From Nitratireductor sp. (GTDB taxonomy: Bacteria > Pseudomonadota > Alphaproteobacteria > Rhizobiales > Rhizobiaceae): a stretch of DNA of 64,000 bases. The translations under genes and the position numbers were made by a program. This document shows positions 53,337 through 61,711 of the stretch, piece by piece. The stretch is from positions 2,497,547-2,561,546 of the forward strand of contig NZ_CP051236.1 in the NCBI RefSeq assembly GCF_017794765.1. Direction: 5' to 3'. The notes beneath the pieces were generated by a model. That model was given only the letters and a program-made list of their open reading frames with translations, ran no database searches and was not told the origin of the DNA. How positions within the stretch are numbered: position 1 is the first letter of the stretch; every line of letters begins with the position of its first letter.

Positions 53337-54713
53337 ATGAAAGTCATTATTTGCGGCGCGGGGCAGGTCGGTTTCGGTATCGCGGAACGGTTGGCGGCAG
53401 AGCAGAACGACGTGTCCGTGATCGATACATCGCCGGAGTTGATTCGCGCCGTTCGCGATACGCTCGACGTGCGTGGCTTTGTCGGCCATGGCGCACATCC
53501 CGACGTGCTCGCCTCTGCCGGCGCAAGCGAAGCCGACATGATCATCGCCGTGACCCTGTTCGACGAGGTGAACATGGTCGCCTGCCAGGTCGCGCATTCG
53601 CTTTTCAATGTGCCGACCAAAATCGCGCGCATTCGCTCGCAGTCATATCTGCAATCGCACTATATGGACCTGTTCTCGCGCGATCATCTGCCCATCGACG
53701 TGATCATCTCGCCGGAAGTGGAAGTTGGCGAAATGGTGATGCGCCGCATCGCACTGCCCGGTGCGACAGATGTGGTGAGCTTCGCCGACGACAAGGTATC
53801 GATGGTAGCGATCGAATGCCTCGAGGAATGTCCGGTCATCAACACGCCGCTGGCACAGCTGACGGAACTCTTCCCCGACTTGCCATCGACCGTGGTGGGC
53901 GTCTCACGCGAGGGCAAGCTGTTCATCCCGCATTCGGGCGATCAGCTCATTGCCGGTGATCTGGCCTATGTGGTGACAACCAAGGATCAGGTGCGACGCA
54001 CGCTTGGTCTCTTTGGGCATGAGGAGCGCGAGGCGACGCGCATCGTCATCGCCGGTGGCGGCAACATCGGCCTCTATGTCTCGCGCGCCATGGAAAAGAA
54101 ACAGAGCCGCACCAAGGTCAAGGTGATCGAGAACACGCGCGAACGCGCAGTTGCGCTGGCCGACAAGCTGCGTCGCACCGTTGTTCTGCATGGAAGCGCA
54201 CTTGACCAAAAGCTGCTTCTGGAAGCCGATATTCAGCATGCCGACCTGATGGTGGCGCTGACCAATGACGATCAGGTCAACATCCTGTCGAGCGTGATTG
54301 CCAAGCGTCTCGGGTGCCGCTCCAATCTGGTTCTGATCAACAATCCGACCTATCACGATTTTGCCAAAACGCTGGGGATTGACGCGCATGTGAACCCGCG
54401 CTCCGTGACAATATCCAAGGTTCTTCAGCATGTCAGACGCGGCCGCATTCGCGCCGTCCACAACATTCAGCGTGGCGCAGCCGAGGTCATCGAGGCCGAG
54501 GCCCTGGAAACATCGCCGCTTGTCGGTCCGCCGCTCAGCGAGGTGGAGTTCCCCGATGGAATGCGCATCGGCGCGGTCTATCGCGACGGTGCGGTGATCA
54601 AGCCGAGCGGGTCTCTGAAGATCAAGCCGAAGGACCGGGTGGTGATCTTTGCACTCGAAAGTGCGGTCCGTCAGGTTGAACAGATGTTCCGTGTCAGCCT
54701 GGAGTTCTTCTGA
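53337..54713 (+). CDS. trkA: Trk potassium transporter regulatory subunit TrkA
   Basis: Peripheral NAD(H)-binding subunit controlling TrkH/TrkG potassium uptake. The 458 residues contain two RCK units, each with a Rossmann start: KVIICGAGQVGFGIAERL at 1-19 and RIVIAGGGNIGLYVSRAME in the second half, each followed by a TrkA-C domain. Downstream of ntrX as in many rhizobia. TrkH is not in this window. Confidence 0.96.
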   Translation: MKVIICGAGQVGFGIAERLAAEQNDVSVIDTSPELIRAVRDTLDVRGFVGHGAHPDVLASAGASEADMIIAVTLFDEVNMVACQVAHSLFNVPTKIARIRSQSYLQSHYMDLFSRDHLPIDVIISPEVEVGEMVMRRIALPGATDVVSFADDKVSMVAIECLEECPVINTPLAQLTELFPDLPSTVVGVSREGKLFIPHSGDQLIAGDLAYVVTTKDQVRRTLGLFGHEEREATRIVIAGGGNIGLYVSRAMEKKQSRTKVKVIENTRERAVALADKLRRTVVLHGSALDQKLLLEADIQHADLMVALTNDDQVNILSSVIAKRLGCRSNLVLINNPTYHDFAKTLGIDAHVNPRSVTISKVLQHVRRGRIRAVHNIQRGAAEVIEAEALETSPLVGPPLSEVEFPDGMRIGAVYRDGAVIKPSGSLKIKPKDRVVIFALESAVRQVEQMFRVSLEFF

Positions 54714-54809
54714 GCTGCTTGAAAAAGCTCCCGCAGAGCGGCAAAACAAACCATTCTTTTTTGCGGCGACGATTCCAGCCGGCAGATTTCATCAGACGGA
54801 GAGTGTGAC

Positions 54810-55676
54810 ATGCCACGCATTGCTTATGTGAACGGGCGTTATGCGAATCACGGTGACGCGATGGTTCACGTGGAAGATCGTGGTTATCAGCTCGCTGACG
54901 GCGTCTACGAGGTGTGCGAGATTTCCCGTGGTTTCATCATCGACATGAAGGGGCATCTTGACCGGCTCGACCGTTCGCTGCGTGAGCTTCGCATGGACTG
55001 GCCAGTCGAGCGCAAGGCGCTGGAATTCATCATGCGCGAAGTTATCCGCCGCAACCATGTGCGCAATGGCATGGTCTATCTGCAGGTGACGCGCGGCGTG
55101 GCCCCGCGTGACCACGCTTTCCCCACCACGCCGGTTCGCTCCGCCCTGGTGGTGACGGCAAAGCGCATGGATCCGAACGCCGCGGCAAAGAAGGCCGAAA
55201 AGGGCATGACGGTCATCACCGTGCCGGAAAACCGCTGGGAACGCGTGGATATCAAGACCATCGGTCTTTTGCCGAACGTTCTGGCACGCCAGGCCGCGGT
55301 CGATGCCGGTGCGCAGGAAGCGTGGTTTGTGGATCCGGACGGAACGGTCAAGGAAGGCGCATCGACCAATGCATGGATCGTTACCAGGGACGGACATCTG
55401 GTGACCCGTCCGGCCGATTTCGGCATTTTGCGCGGAATAACCAGGGCCACCGTGATGAAGGTCGCCGACGATCTCGGGCTCAGGGTCGAGGAGCGTGCTT
55501 TTTCAGTCGAAGAAGCGCAGAACGCCCGCGAAGCGTTTGTGACGAGTGCCACGAGCGTCGTGATGCCGGTGGTCAACATCGATGGGAAACCGGTGGCCAA
55601 CGGACATCCCGGCAGTGTCGCCCGCTCCCTGCGGGACGCGTTTTTTGCGATTGCGGAAAAAAGTCCTAGCTGTTAA
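54810..55676 (+). CDS. dat: D-amino-acid aminotransferase (class IV)
   Basis: PLP-dependent fold-type IV transaminase, interconverting D-alanine and D-glutamate through 2-oxo acids, useful for peptidoglycan precursors. The 288-residue protein has ADGVYEVCEI near the N-terminus, the PLP-binding Lys in DIKTIGLLPN, and EAWFVDPDGTVKEGASTNAW with the conserved Glu. Branched-chain aminotransferases share this fold, but the sequence style and place between trkA and hfq favour D-amino-acid transaminase. Confidence 0.87.
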   Translation: MPRIAYVNGRYANHGDAMVHVEDRGYQLADGVYEVCEISRGFIIDMKGHLDRLDRSLRELRMDWPVERKALEFIMREVIRRNHVRNGMVYLQVTRGVAPRDHAFPTTPVRSALVVTAKRMDPNAAAKKAEKGMTVITVPENRWERVDIKTIGLLPNVLARQAAVDAGAQEAWFVDPDGTVKEGASTNAWIVTRDGHLVTRPADFGILRGITRATVMKVADDLGLRVEERAFSVEEAQNAREAFVTSATSVVMPVVNIDGKPVANGHPGSVARSLRDAFFAIAEKSPSC

Positions 55677-55757
55677 CCAACGCGCATGATGATGCGGCTC
55701 GGTGCAACCGATGAACATAGGCATCAATTGATCATGCAGTCCCTGTCACAGACTTTC

Positions 55758-55786
55758 TTGACAGGAGCGTGTCATATTTGCGCTAC
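55758..55786 (+). promoter_or_regulatory. Candidate promoter upstream of hfq
   Basis: TTGACA (55758-55763), a 17-base spacer and CGCTAC (55781-55786), 39 bases before the hfq ATG. The -35 is perfect, the -10 is poor, so the match is modest. Confidence 0.4.
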
Positions 55787-55824
55787 TGGCTGCCCTGAGG
55801 CAGCGAATGGGTGAAAGACCAAAA

Positions 55825-56073
55825 ATGGCGGAACGAACTCAAAACCTGCAGGACCTGTTCCTGAATACCGTTCGCAAGAGCAAGAACCCTCTGACGATCT
55901 TCCTCATCAACGGTGTCAAACTGACAGGCATTGTTACTTCATTTGATAATTTCTGCGTGCTCCTGCGCCGCGACGGACATTCGCAGCTTGTCTACAAGCA
56001 TGCGATCTCGACGATCATGCCGAGCCAGCCCGTTCAGCTTTACGACGCCGAGGAAAGCAATCGGGACTCCTGA
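55825..56073 (+). CDS. hfq: RNA chaperone Hfq
   Basis: Hexameric Sm-like protein that pairs sRNAs with mRNAs. The 82-residue product has [20 protein letters not shown] and the Sm2 motif [17 protein letters not shown] 55825 gives the standard MAERTQNLQ start; an in-frame ATG at 55807, with its own GAGG, would add six residues. Directly joined to hflX with no gap. Its presence is relevant to the sRNA candidates in this window. Confidence 0.97.
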   Translation: MAERTQNLQDLFLNTVRKSKNPLTIFLINGVKLTGIVTSFDNFCVLLRRDGHSQLVYKHAISTIMPSQPVQLYDAEESNRDS

Positions 56074-57450
56074 TTGACCGAAAAACGCAAGCCAGACGAA
56101 GCAGCGCGCGACGGCGATCGGTCGACTTTTGGTCCCGACTCCACGCGAGCCGCCGTCATCACGCCTGTCCTCCCGTCGGAGCGCCGTGCCACCGAGAGTG
56201 GTGCGGCTTCTTCGCGCGCGTCTGAAGCACGCCATGAAGAGGCGATCGGTCTTACGGAAGCGATCGACCTCGATGTGGTTTTTGCCGAGATCGTGAGTGT
56301 GCACACACCTCGGCCTGCGACATTGCTCGGCACGGGCAAACTGGAAGAGATCGCTGCGCGGGTGGAAGAGCAGGCGGTGGAAGTGGTGATCATCGATCAT
56401 CCACTCACACCGGTCCAGCAGCGCAACCTCGAAAAGGCGCTCAAGGCCAAGGTTTTGGACAGAACGGGGCTGATCCTGGAGATTTTCGGGCGCCGCGCGC
56501 GTACCAAGGAAGGACGGCTTCAGGTCGATCTGGCCCATCTGGAATATCAACGCGGCCGCCTGGTCCGCAGCTGGACCCACCTGGAGCGGCAGCGCGGCGG
56601 CGGCGGCTTCATGGGTGGTCCGGGTGAGACACAGATCGAAGCGGACAGACGCCAGCTCCAGGAGCGCATCATGCGCCTGAAGAAGGATCTGGAACAGGTC
56701 CGGCGCACGCGCGATCTGCATCGTGCAAAACGAAGGAAGGTACCGTTCCCCATCGTTGCCATCGTCGGCTACACCAATGCTGGCAAGTCGACGCTGTTCA
56801 ACCGGCTCACCGGGGCAAGCGTGATGGCAGAAGACATGCTCTTTGCCACGCTGGATCCTACCCTTCGCCGGGTACAGCTTCCTCACGGCACGACGGTTAT
56901 TCTTTCGGACACGGTCGGCTTCATCTCCGATCTGCCGACCCATCTTGTCGCTGCGTTCCGCGCAACGCTGGAAGAGGTGATCGAAGCGGATCTGATCGTA
57001 CATCTCCGGGATATCGCTGATCCCGATACGGCAGCTCAGGCTATGGATGTCGAGGCCATTCTCGGCGACCTGGGTGTGGACGCCGCGGACCGGACACGCG
57101 TTCTGGAGGTCTGGAACAAGATTGACAGGCTTGATCCGGAACGACGCCGGGCCCTGTTGGAGGGTATGCGCGCCGACGACGCCCCGCTGGCAATCTCCGC
57201 GATCACGGGAGAGGGCATTCCCGATCTCCTGGCGTTGATCGAGGAGCATATTTCCGGACAGATTGTCTTGACCTCGATCGATCTTGCACCGGAACGGATG
57301 TCACTCCTGGACTGGGTCTATCGCAATGGTGACGTCGTCGAGCGCACGAACAATGACGATGGAAGCATCTCACTGAAAGTACGGATGACGGAAGCGGCAA
57401 AGCAGGACATGCAGGAGCAGCTTTCCGGAAACAAGCCCTCCCGGCATTAG
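56074..57450 (+). CDS. hflX: Ribosome-associated GTPase HflX
   Basis: GTPase that binds and splits stalled 50S/70S ribosomes. The 458-residue protein has an N-terminal HflX domain (about 40-200, GTGKLEEIA), a coiled segment with FMGGPGETQIEADRR, and the G domain with G1 GYTNAGKSTLFN, G3 DTVGF and NKID. Starts at TTG 56074 right after the hfq stop; a later start is possible but would still keep the HflX domain. Confidence 0.94.
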   Translation: MTEKRKPDEAARDGDRSTFGPDSTRAAVITPVLPSERRATESGAASSRASEARHEEAIGLTEAIDLDVVFAEIVSVHTPRPATLLGTGKLEEIAARVEEQAVEVVIIDHPLTPVQQRNLEKALKAKVLDRTGLILEIFGRRARTKEGRLQVDLAHLEYQRGRLVRSWTHLERQRGGGGFMGGPGETQIEADRRQLQERIMRLKKDLEQVRRTRDLHRAKRRKVPFPIVAIVGYTNAGKSTLFNRLTGASVMAEDMLFATLDPTLRRVQLPHGTTVILSDTVGFISDLPTHLVAAFRATLEEVIEADLIVHLRDIADPDTAAQAMDVEAILGDLGVDAADRTRVLEVWNKIDRLDPERRRALLEGMRADDAPLAISAITGEGIPDLLALIEEHISGQIVLTSIDLAPERMSLLDWVYRNGDVVERTNNDDGSISLKVRMTEAAKQDMQEQLSGNKPSRH

Positions 57451-57485
57451 ATGCGTCAACGCGTGGTAGCCCTGGTGCTTTAACG

Positions 57486-57506
57486 GCAGCCCCTTCAGCG
57501 GGCTGC
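57486..57506. terminator. Hairpin between hflX and mazG
   Basis: GCAGCCC (57486-57492), seven-base loop, GGGCTGC (57500-57506), overlapping the mazG stop codon. It separates two convergent genes; no long T tract on either side. Confidence 0.5.
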
Positions 57507-58316
57507 AGTCTTAGCGCGCTGCCAAAGCGTTTCCATTTCCTGCAGCTCCGCCTCCTCCAGTGAACGCCCGGCATTTTTGAGTTCACTTTCCACAAAGTCG
57601 AAGCGCTTGCGGAACTTGTCATTTGTGTGGGCGAGGGCGGCTTCCGCATCATAACCCAGATGGCGTCCCAGATTGACCACGGCAAACAGAAGATCACCAT
57701 ACTCCTCTGCCGCGTGAGCGTCATCCTGCTCCTTCAGGGCTTCACGCAGCTCACCGATCTCCTCCTCGATCTTGTCGAGGACCGGACCGTTCTCGCCCCA
57801 GTCAAAACCGACGCGGGCGGCGCGTTGTTGAAGTTTGTGAGCACGCATAAGGGCGGGCAGGGCACGTGGGACATCATCCAGATAGGCCGCAGACTCCTCA
57901 GGGTTGCCATTCTGCAAACGCCGCGCAACACGCTCGGCCTTTTCCTGTGCCTTGATCTCATTCCACATGCCTTTCGCCATCCCGCGGCTCCGCGCCTCGG
58001 CATCACCGAACACGTGGGGGTGACGACGGATCATCTTGCGGGTGATCGCCTCGACCACATCCCCGAAATCGAAATGACCTTCTTCCTCTGCCATGCGTGC
58101 GTGGAATACGACCTGCAACAGAAGGTCCCCCAGTTCCTCGCGCAGGTCGTCTAGATCATTGCGTTCGATCGCGTCAGCGACCTCGTAGGCCTCCTCGATC
58201 GTGTAGGGTGCGATGGAAGCGAAGTCCTGCTCCACGTCCCACGGACAACCGGTCTGTGGGGTGCGAAGTGCTTTCATGATTTCGAGGAGTCTTGCGATAT
58301 CCCTTGAGGGCTGCAT
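57495..58316 (-). CDS. mazG: Nucleoside triphosphate pyrophosphohydrolase MazG
   Basis: Hydrolyses (d)NTPs to monophosphates, cleaning up damaged or excess nucleotides. The 273-residue product has two MazG domains: TGCPWDVEQDFASIAPYTIE with EELGDLLLQVVFHA (Mg-binding Glu/Asp) in the first, and EEIGELREAL with EEYGDLLFAVVNLGRHLG in the second. ATG 58316 gives the usual MQPSRDIARLLEIM start; the frame is open 33 codons upstream. Confidence 0.95.
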   Translation of the reverse strand: MQPSRDIARLLEIMKALRTPQTGCPWDVEQDFASIAPYTIEEAYEVADAIERNDLDDLREELGDLLLQVVFHARMAEEEGHFDFGDVVEAITRKMIRRHPHVFGDAEARSRGMAKGMWNEIKAQEKAERVARRLQNGNPEESAAYLDDVPRALPALMRAHKLQQRAARVGFDWGENGPVLDKIEEEIGELREALKEQDDAHAAEEYGDLLFAVVNLGRHLGYDAEAALAHTNDKFRKRFDFVESELKNAGRSLEEAELQEMETLWQRAKTAAR

Positions 58317-58434
58317 CTTGTGTTCCCGTATTCTGAGCATTCCGTTTATCGTTGACACGCGAAAACGCTCCGACTGACTGTTGTTGCGCATTCGGCATGA
58401 AAAATTGACGTCCATCCCCTGGAATTGCCCCGCC

Positions 58435-59481
58435 TCATCCGATCGTGCGTTCGAGCACGCGCAGCCAGTTGCGCCAGGCGATTTTCTCGATCAACTCCTC
58501 TCCATAGCCATGCACGCGCATGGCCTCGATCAGTTTCGGCAGGCCGGTAACGTCTCCGATTGACCGCGGCACGAGTGCGCCATCGAAATCGGATCCGAGC
58601 GCCACACCCCCTTCACCAAGTGCCTCAAGCATCGCGTCAAGGTGCTTGAGGAGAATGTCGAGACCCGTATTGGCGTTGGTGTCTCCGTCGGGCCGCAGAA
58701 AGCTGACAGAGAAATTGAGACCTGCCAGACCACCTGTCTCACGGATCGCGGACATCTGCCAATCCGTCAGATTGCGGGACTGGGGACAGATGGCATGAAC
58801 GTTCGAATGGCTGGCGACAAGCGGCGCATCGCTGATCGCCTGAACGTCACGAAACCCCTTTTCGTTGAGATGGGAGAGATCGACCAGAATGCCAAGCCGA
58901 TTGCACTTGCGCACAAGCGCCTTGCCGGCCTCGCTTAAACTCTCGCCGATGTCAGGAGAGGAGGGAAAGCGGAACGGAACGCCATGACCGAAAATGTTGG
59001 AACGGCTCCAAACCGGTCCGAGCGAACGCAAACCGGCAGCATAGAGAACGTCTATCAGGTCAAGATCGGGCCCCACCGCTTCCGCGCCTTCGATATGGAA
59101 TACGGCGGCCAAAGTGTCCGAGGCCATCGCCTGACGAATTGAACTCGCATTGCGGCATATGGCCAGGCGGCCCTCAGATGCACGTTCAAGACGCTGCAGC
59201 AATGCAGCCATGGCGAGCGTAGAGGTCAGCGCATCCGACTGCCCAAGCTGAGGAAAGGTTACATCCTGCGGACGTTTTCCGTTCACTTTCATGTTTGAAA
59301 GCGGCGGTGGAAAAATCGCGAAGAGCCCGCCCGCCAGACCTCCCTTTCGGGCTCGCGGAAGATCCACGTGCCCGCCATCCATTCCCTGCAGGAAAAGTTG
59401 TTCGGCATCCCGCCGTCCGCTCTGATAAAGTCTCAGAAGCGCGTCATTGTGACCGTCGAAAACGGGAGTCATGTCTGCCAT
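58435..59481 (-). CDS. Membrane dipeptidase-like (peptidase M19)
   Basis: Amidohydrolase-fold metallopeptidase of the renal dipeptidase family. The 348-residue protein has DGHNDALLRLY at the N-terminus (first metal ligands), HIEGAEAVGPDL, VDLSHLNEKGF, VASHSNVHAICPQSRNL and GSDFDGALVP, all family motifs. No signal peptide, so probably cytosolic; substrates in bacteria include dipeptides, some with D-residues. The frame is open to 59529 but ATG 59481 fits the family start. 118 bases upstream of mazG. Confidence 0.9.
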   Translation of the reverse strand: MADMTPVFDGHNDALLRLYQSGRRDAEQLFLQGMDGGHVDLPRARKGGLAGGLFAIFPPPLSNMKVNGKRPQDVTFPQLGQSDALTSTLAMAALLQRLERASEGRLAICRNASSIRQAMASDTLAAVFHIEGAEAVGPDLDLIDVLYAAGLRSLGPVWSRSNIFGHGVPFRFPSSPDIGESLSEAGKALVRKCNRLGILVDLSHLNEKGFRDVQAISDAPLVASHSNVHAICPQSRNLTDWQMSAIRETGGLAGLNFSVSFLRPDGDTNANTGLDILLKHLDAMLEALGEGGVALGSDFDGALVPRSIGDVTGLPKLIEAMRVHGYGEELIEKIAWRNWLRVLERTIG

Positions 59482-60100
59482 GAAAAAGCTGCCTGTTGGC
59501 GCGCGTGCGCCGGTGAGTCTGCACCTCATTTTTAAGCATGCCCGGCATGGGAAGCAAATCGCTGGCTCTTCTCCCTGGAGGGGCCTGCAACCAAGGCCCC
59601 GGCATCACTCGCGCCATCCTGAATGAAACGAGCTGCCGGCAAGCCGGGGTTGCTCGCAAAAGCGCCAGACCGCGACCGGTGAAATGGTCGAGCGTTTGGA
59701 AGCCCGGAATTGACATTCGGTCAACCACGCAGGCCTTGTTGTGTGCTGTCTCATTTAATCGTTTTGCTTCAGAGCACTGGTGGTGCTTTTTTGTTGCCAG
59801 CCAATTCTTCAGGCGCTCCCGCCGGATTTTTTGGTCAACCCGACTGGAAAGCTCCCCGACTGGAGCTGCATACCAGGCGAAAGGGCGCCTCATTTCGAAC
59901 TCAATGCAGGTAGACCATCAACATCAGGCGCTGCTGACGCCGCAGGTTGTTTTACGCTGCCTTCCAGTTACAAAGTCGGCCAGCGGCCCGGGAAACGCTC
60001 TGCAGGCGAATGGCTATCTCGCCCAAATCAGAAAACTCCTGGATTACGTCACGAAAGAACGGTCGAGCAGGAAGGCGCTCCTCCCGTAGGGAATGCAGCC
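59482..60100. other. Gene-poor spacer, 619 bases
   Basis: Frames on both strands here have no recognisable product and mutually overlap. The only clear signal is a plus-strand intrinsic terminator at 59773-59792, and GC-rich inverted repeats near 59580-59605. A promoter-like TTGACA at 59711 lacks a good -10. Confidence 0.5.
59773..59792 (+). terminator. Intrinsic terminator without an assigned gene
   Basis: AGCAC (59773-59777), five-base loop, GTGCT (59783-59787), continuing as T6. The stem extends by weak pairs. No plus-strand gene precedes it, so it may end a small RNA begun after 59482. Confidence 0.5.
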
Positions 60101-60364
60101 ATGCTTACACGCACAATCAGGTACACAGTTCGGTTTCAGGGGAGTTTTCTTCTGGGTGGCTTCGATCAGCAATTGCCGGCTGGCGAATATCAGGTTGAAC
60201 GAGACGAAGAGATTATAGAGGGGTTGTCCTGGCTCGCTTGGCGAGGTGTATCGACCTTTATTCACCTGCCGGCTGTCGGCACGGAAACCCTCAAAAGCCA
60301 GATGAAGCAGATCGACCCCAGAGAACTCGAAGATGCGCTCGATAGAGATCGGAAACTGTCATGA
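60101..60364 (+). CDS. Conserved small protein of unknown function
   Basis: An 87-residue protein opening MLTRTIRYTVRFQGSF with a beta-rich first half (PAGEYQVERDEEIIEGLSW) and an acidic, Asp-rich C-terminal end (IDPRELEDALDRDR). The sequence resembles small hypothetical proteins widespread in Mesorhizobium and Bradyrhizobium that I recognise by style only. TAGGGA precedes the ATG. Overlaps the next gene by four bases (ATGA), so the two are translated together. No membrane segment or catalytic motif. Confidence 0.7.
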   Translation: MLTRTIRYTVRFQGSFLLGGFDQQLPAGEYQVERDEEIIEGLSWLAWRGVSTFIHLPAVGTETLKSQMKQIDPRELEDALDRDRKLS

Positions 60365-60594
60365 CACGCAGACCCGAAACAAGGTCTCCGCCGGACGACC
60401 TTGATACCTGGGAGAACGAGGGCGGGAAGATTGCCCCCGAAAGGCCCGACGCTGCTTTTGTTCGCAGGGTTGAAGCGGACCATGCCGGCATCGTCGGCAA
60501 GCTTTTCCAAGGTGCGGCGACAGCCAGAAAATTTCGCGCTGGTCTGGAGCGCCATAAGAACGTGAGCTGGCTTCCATCTCTAAAAAGCTGCTGA
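60361..60594 (+). CDS. Small hypothetical protein, coupled to upstream gene
   Basis: A 77-residue, charged, probably soluble protein (MTRRPETRSPPDDLDTWENE onward; Arg and Lys rich at the C-terminus). No family recognised. Its ATG overlaps the stop of the preceding small gene as ATGA, which supports it being real. Composition is similar to neighbours. Confidence 0.55.
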   Translation: MTRRPETRSPPDDLDTWENEGGKIAPERPDAAFVRRVEADHAGIVGKLFQGAATARKFRAGLERHKNVSWLPSLKSC

Positions 60595-60664
60595 TCGCGC
60601 GGTTTCATTCGGGCAATGGCTGGCATGGGTATGGCTCACACCTCTCGCAACGAAAGATGGAATG

Positions 60665-60922
60665 ATGGTGCTGGATTTTCCAAACAAGGCCAGAAGCTAT
60701 GACAGAAACAGACGATGCGTCCGCTTCCTCGGGTATGATGGATTGTTTGAAGTATCTTTTTTTGTTCAGGCCAACGCACTCGTCTCGACAGAGAACGGGA
60801 TAAACGAGGGTGAACTTCTACAGGTCTTTGATGGCGCTCGTGGGACTGTCTACGATGCTGCCAGAAAGGTTTACGCACGCGGTCGCCAAGCGGCATACCT
60901 GGTCACCGCGAAGGACTTCTGA
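60665..60922 (+). CDS. DUF1488 family protein
   Basis: An 85-residue protein with the DUF1488 pattern: FPNKARSYDRNRRCVRFLGY, then GLFEVSFFVQANAL, and the close VYARGRQAAYLVTAKDF. Function of the family is unknown; it is common as one or more small copies in rhizobia. ATGs at 60662 and 60665. Convergent with the next gene across 13 bases. Confidence 0.8.
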   Translation: MVLDFPNKARSYDRNRRCVRFLGYDGLFEVSFFVQANALVSTENGINEGELLQVFDGARGTVYDAARKVYARGRQAAYLVTAKDF

Positions 60923-60935
60923 ACCACGTGGTGGG

Positions 60936-61274
60936 TCAATGTCGGATTGTTTTCCCGCTCAGCATTTTCAGCGCAGCGGCGCCAAGGGAACGCGGACTGC
61001 GCCACACCGACGTCCTCATCGACTTCCCGGTAAGACCGACTGGTCTCTTCTGTCGTTGATTGTTCCGGATCATGAGGTCTGTTGCGACGATGCGCGACAG
61101 GCCAATCGCAGGAACTTCTGCCTGCAGGGCAGGGACGCCGGTGAAGACGTGATAGACTGTCCAGGTGCCGTCGACCTCGATACGCCGCCCGTATTGAGTG
61201 GTCTCTACCTCTTGGGAACCGGCCGGAGTTAGCCGTGGCAGACAATTTTGTTCAATGCCCGGATCAACATGCAT
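60936..61274 (-). CDS. Conserved hypothetical protein
   Basis: A 112-residue product opening MHVDPGIEQNCLPRL with the segment TQYGRRIEVDGTWTVYHVFTG, which I recall from small rhizobial proteins of unknown function. The rest is Arg/Lys rich and does not look conserved, so the true C-terminus or frame may differ. The open frame reaches 61319; ATG 61274 was chosen for the more protein-like start. No ribosome site of note. Confidence 0.55.
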   Translation of the reverse strand: MHVDPGIEQNCLPRLTPAGSQEVETTQYGRRIEVDGTWTVYHVFTGVPALQAEVPAIGLSRIVATDLMIRNNQRQKRPVGLTGKSMRTSVWRSPRSLGAAALKMLSGKTIRH

Positions 61275-61344
61275 CTCGGATATCCTGTTGCGCGAGAGAC
61301 TGAAGCGCCGGCGCGCCACGTGGCACCGCCGTCTGATCCTGAGT

Positions 61345-61458
61345 TTACCAAGTAATGCTGATCAGAACGATGTATGCGAACCATGCACAAATCGAGATCA
61401 TGATGCCGATGGCAACGAACCACGCCGTCTCTGATAGGATAAGGTGAATTGTTTTCAT
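61345..61458 (-). CDS. Predicted 37-residue membrane peptide
   Basis: Reads MKTIHLILSETAWFVAIGIM followed by 17 more hydrophobic residues ending ISITW. Almost the whole chain from residue 12 to 36 is a membrane helix, with a short polar head, typical of small inner-membrane peptides. No strong ribosome site precedes the ATG. A perfect 10-bp hairpin lies 47-70 bases upstream. It is too short for most gene finders. Confidence 0.45.
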   Translation of the reverse strand: MKTIHLILSETAWFVAIGIMISICAWFAYIVLISITW

Positions 61459-61504
61459 GAATTACGATGCGCCTGTTTCGCGCAAAAGTCGAGCTACAAG
61501 ATTT

Positions 61505-61528
61505 TTTTCTTGCCATCCGGCAAGAAAA
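61505..61528. repeat. Perfect 10-bp inverted repeat
   Basis: TTTTCTTGCC (61505-61514), four-base loop, GGCAAGAAAA (61519-61528). Could be a leader hairpin of the 37-residue peptide mRNA (minus strand), or part of a plus-strand transcript ending at 61706. Confidence 0.7.
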
Positions 61529-61683
61529 GGCCCATACGGTTCCAATCAGATGCTGGTCTGGTGCGGAACGTCCTGCAAGATGTGCGGTGAGGTTCTCCGG
61601 TGAACGGCTCTGGATTTGACCTGCAAGACTGTGTGGTGACCATGAAGGTACCGGCACCCGCGTAAGTCTCAGGAACGAAGGGA

Positions 61684-61706
61684 AGCGGGCTCTGGCCCGC
61701 TTTTTT
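61684..61706 (+). terminator. Strong intrinsic terminator without an assigned gene
   Basis: AGCGGGC (61684-61690), TCTG loop, GCCCGCT (61695-61701) ending in T6. Orientation is plus, and the only plus-strand content upstream to 61460 is non-coding or very short frames. It abuts the 3' end of the convergent gene at 61712. Confidence 0.8.
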
Positions 61707-61711
61707 GTTGC

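Noticed and set aside
59444-59893. 149-codon minus-strand frame over the dipeptidase start, and an opposite 183-codon plus-strand frame at 59538
   Set aside because: They overlap each other and the dipeptidase gene, lack ribosome sites, and show no recognisable sequence.
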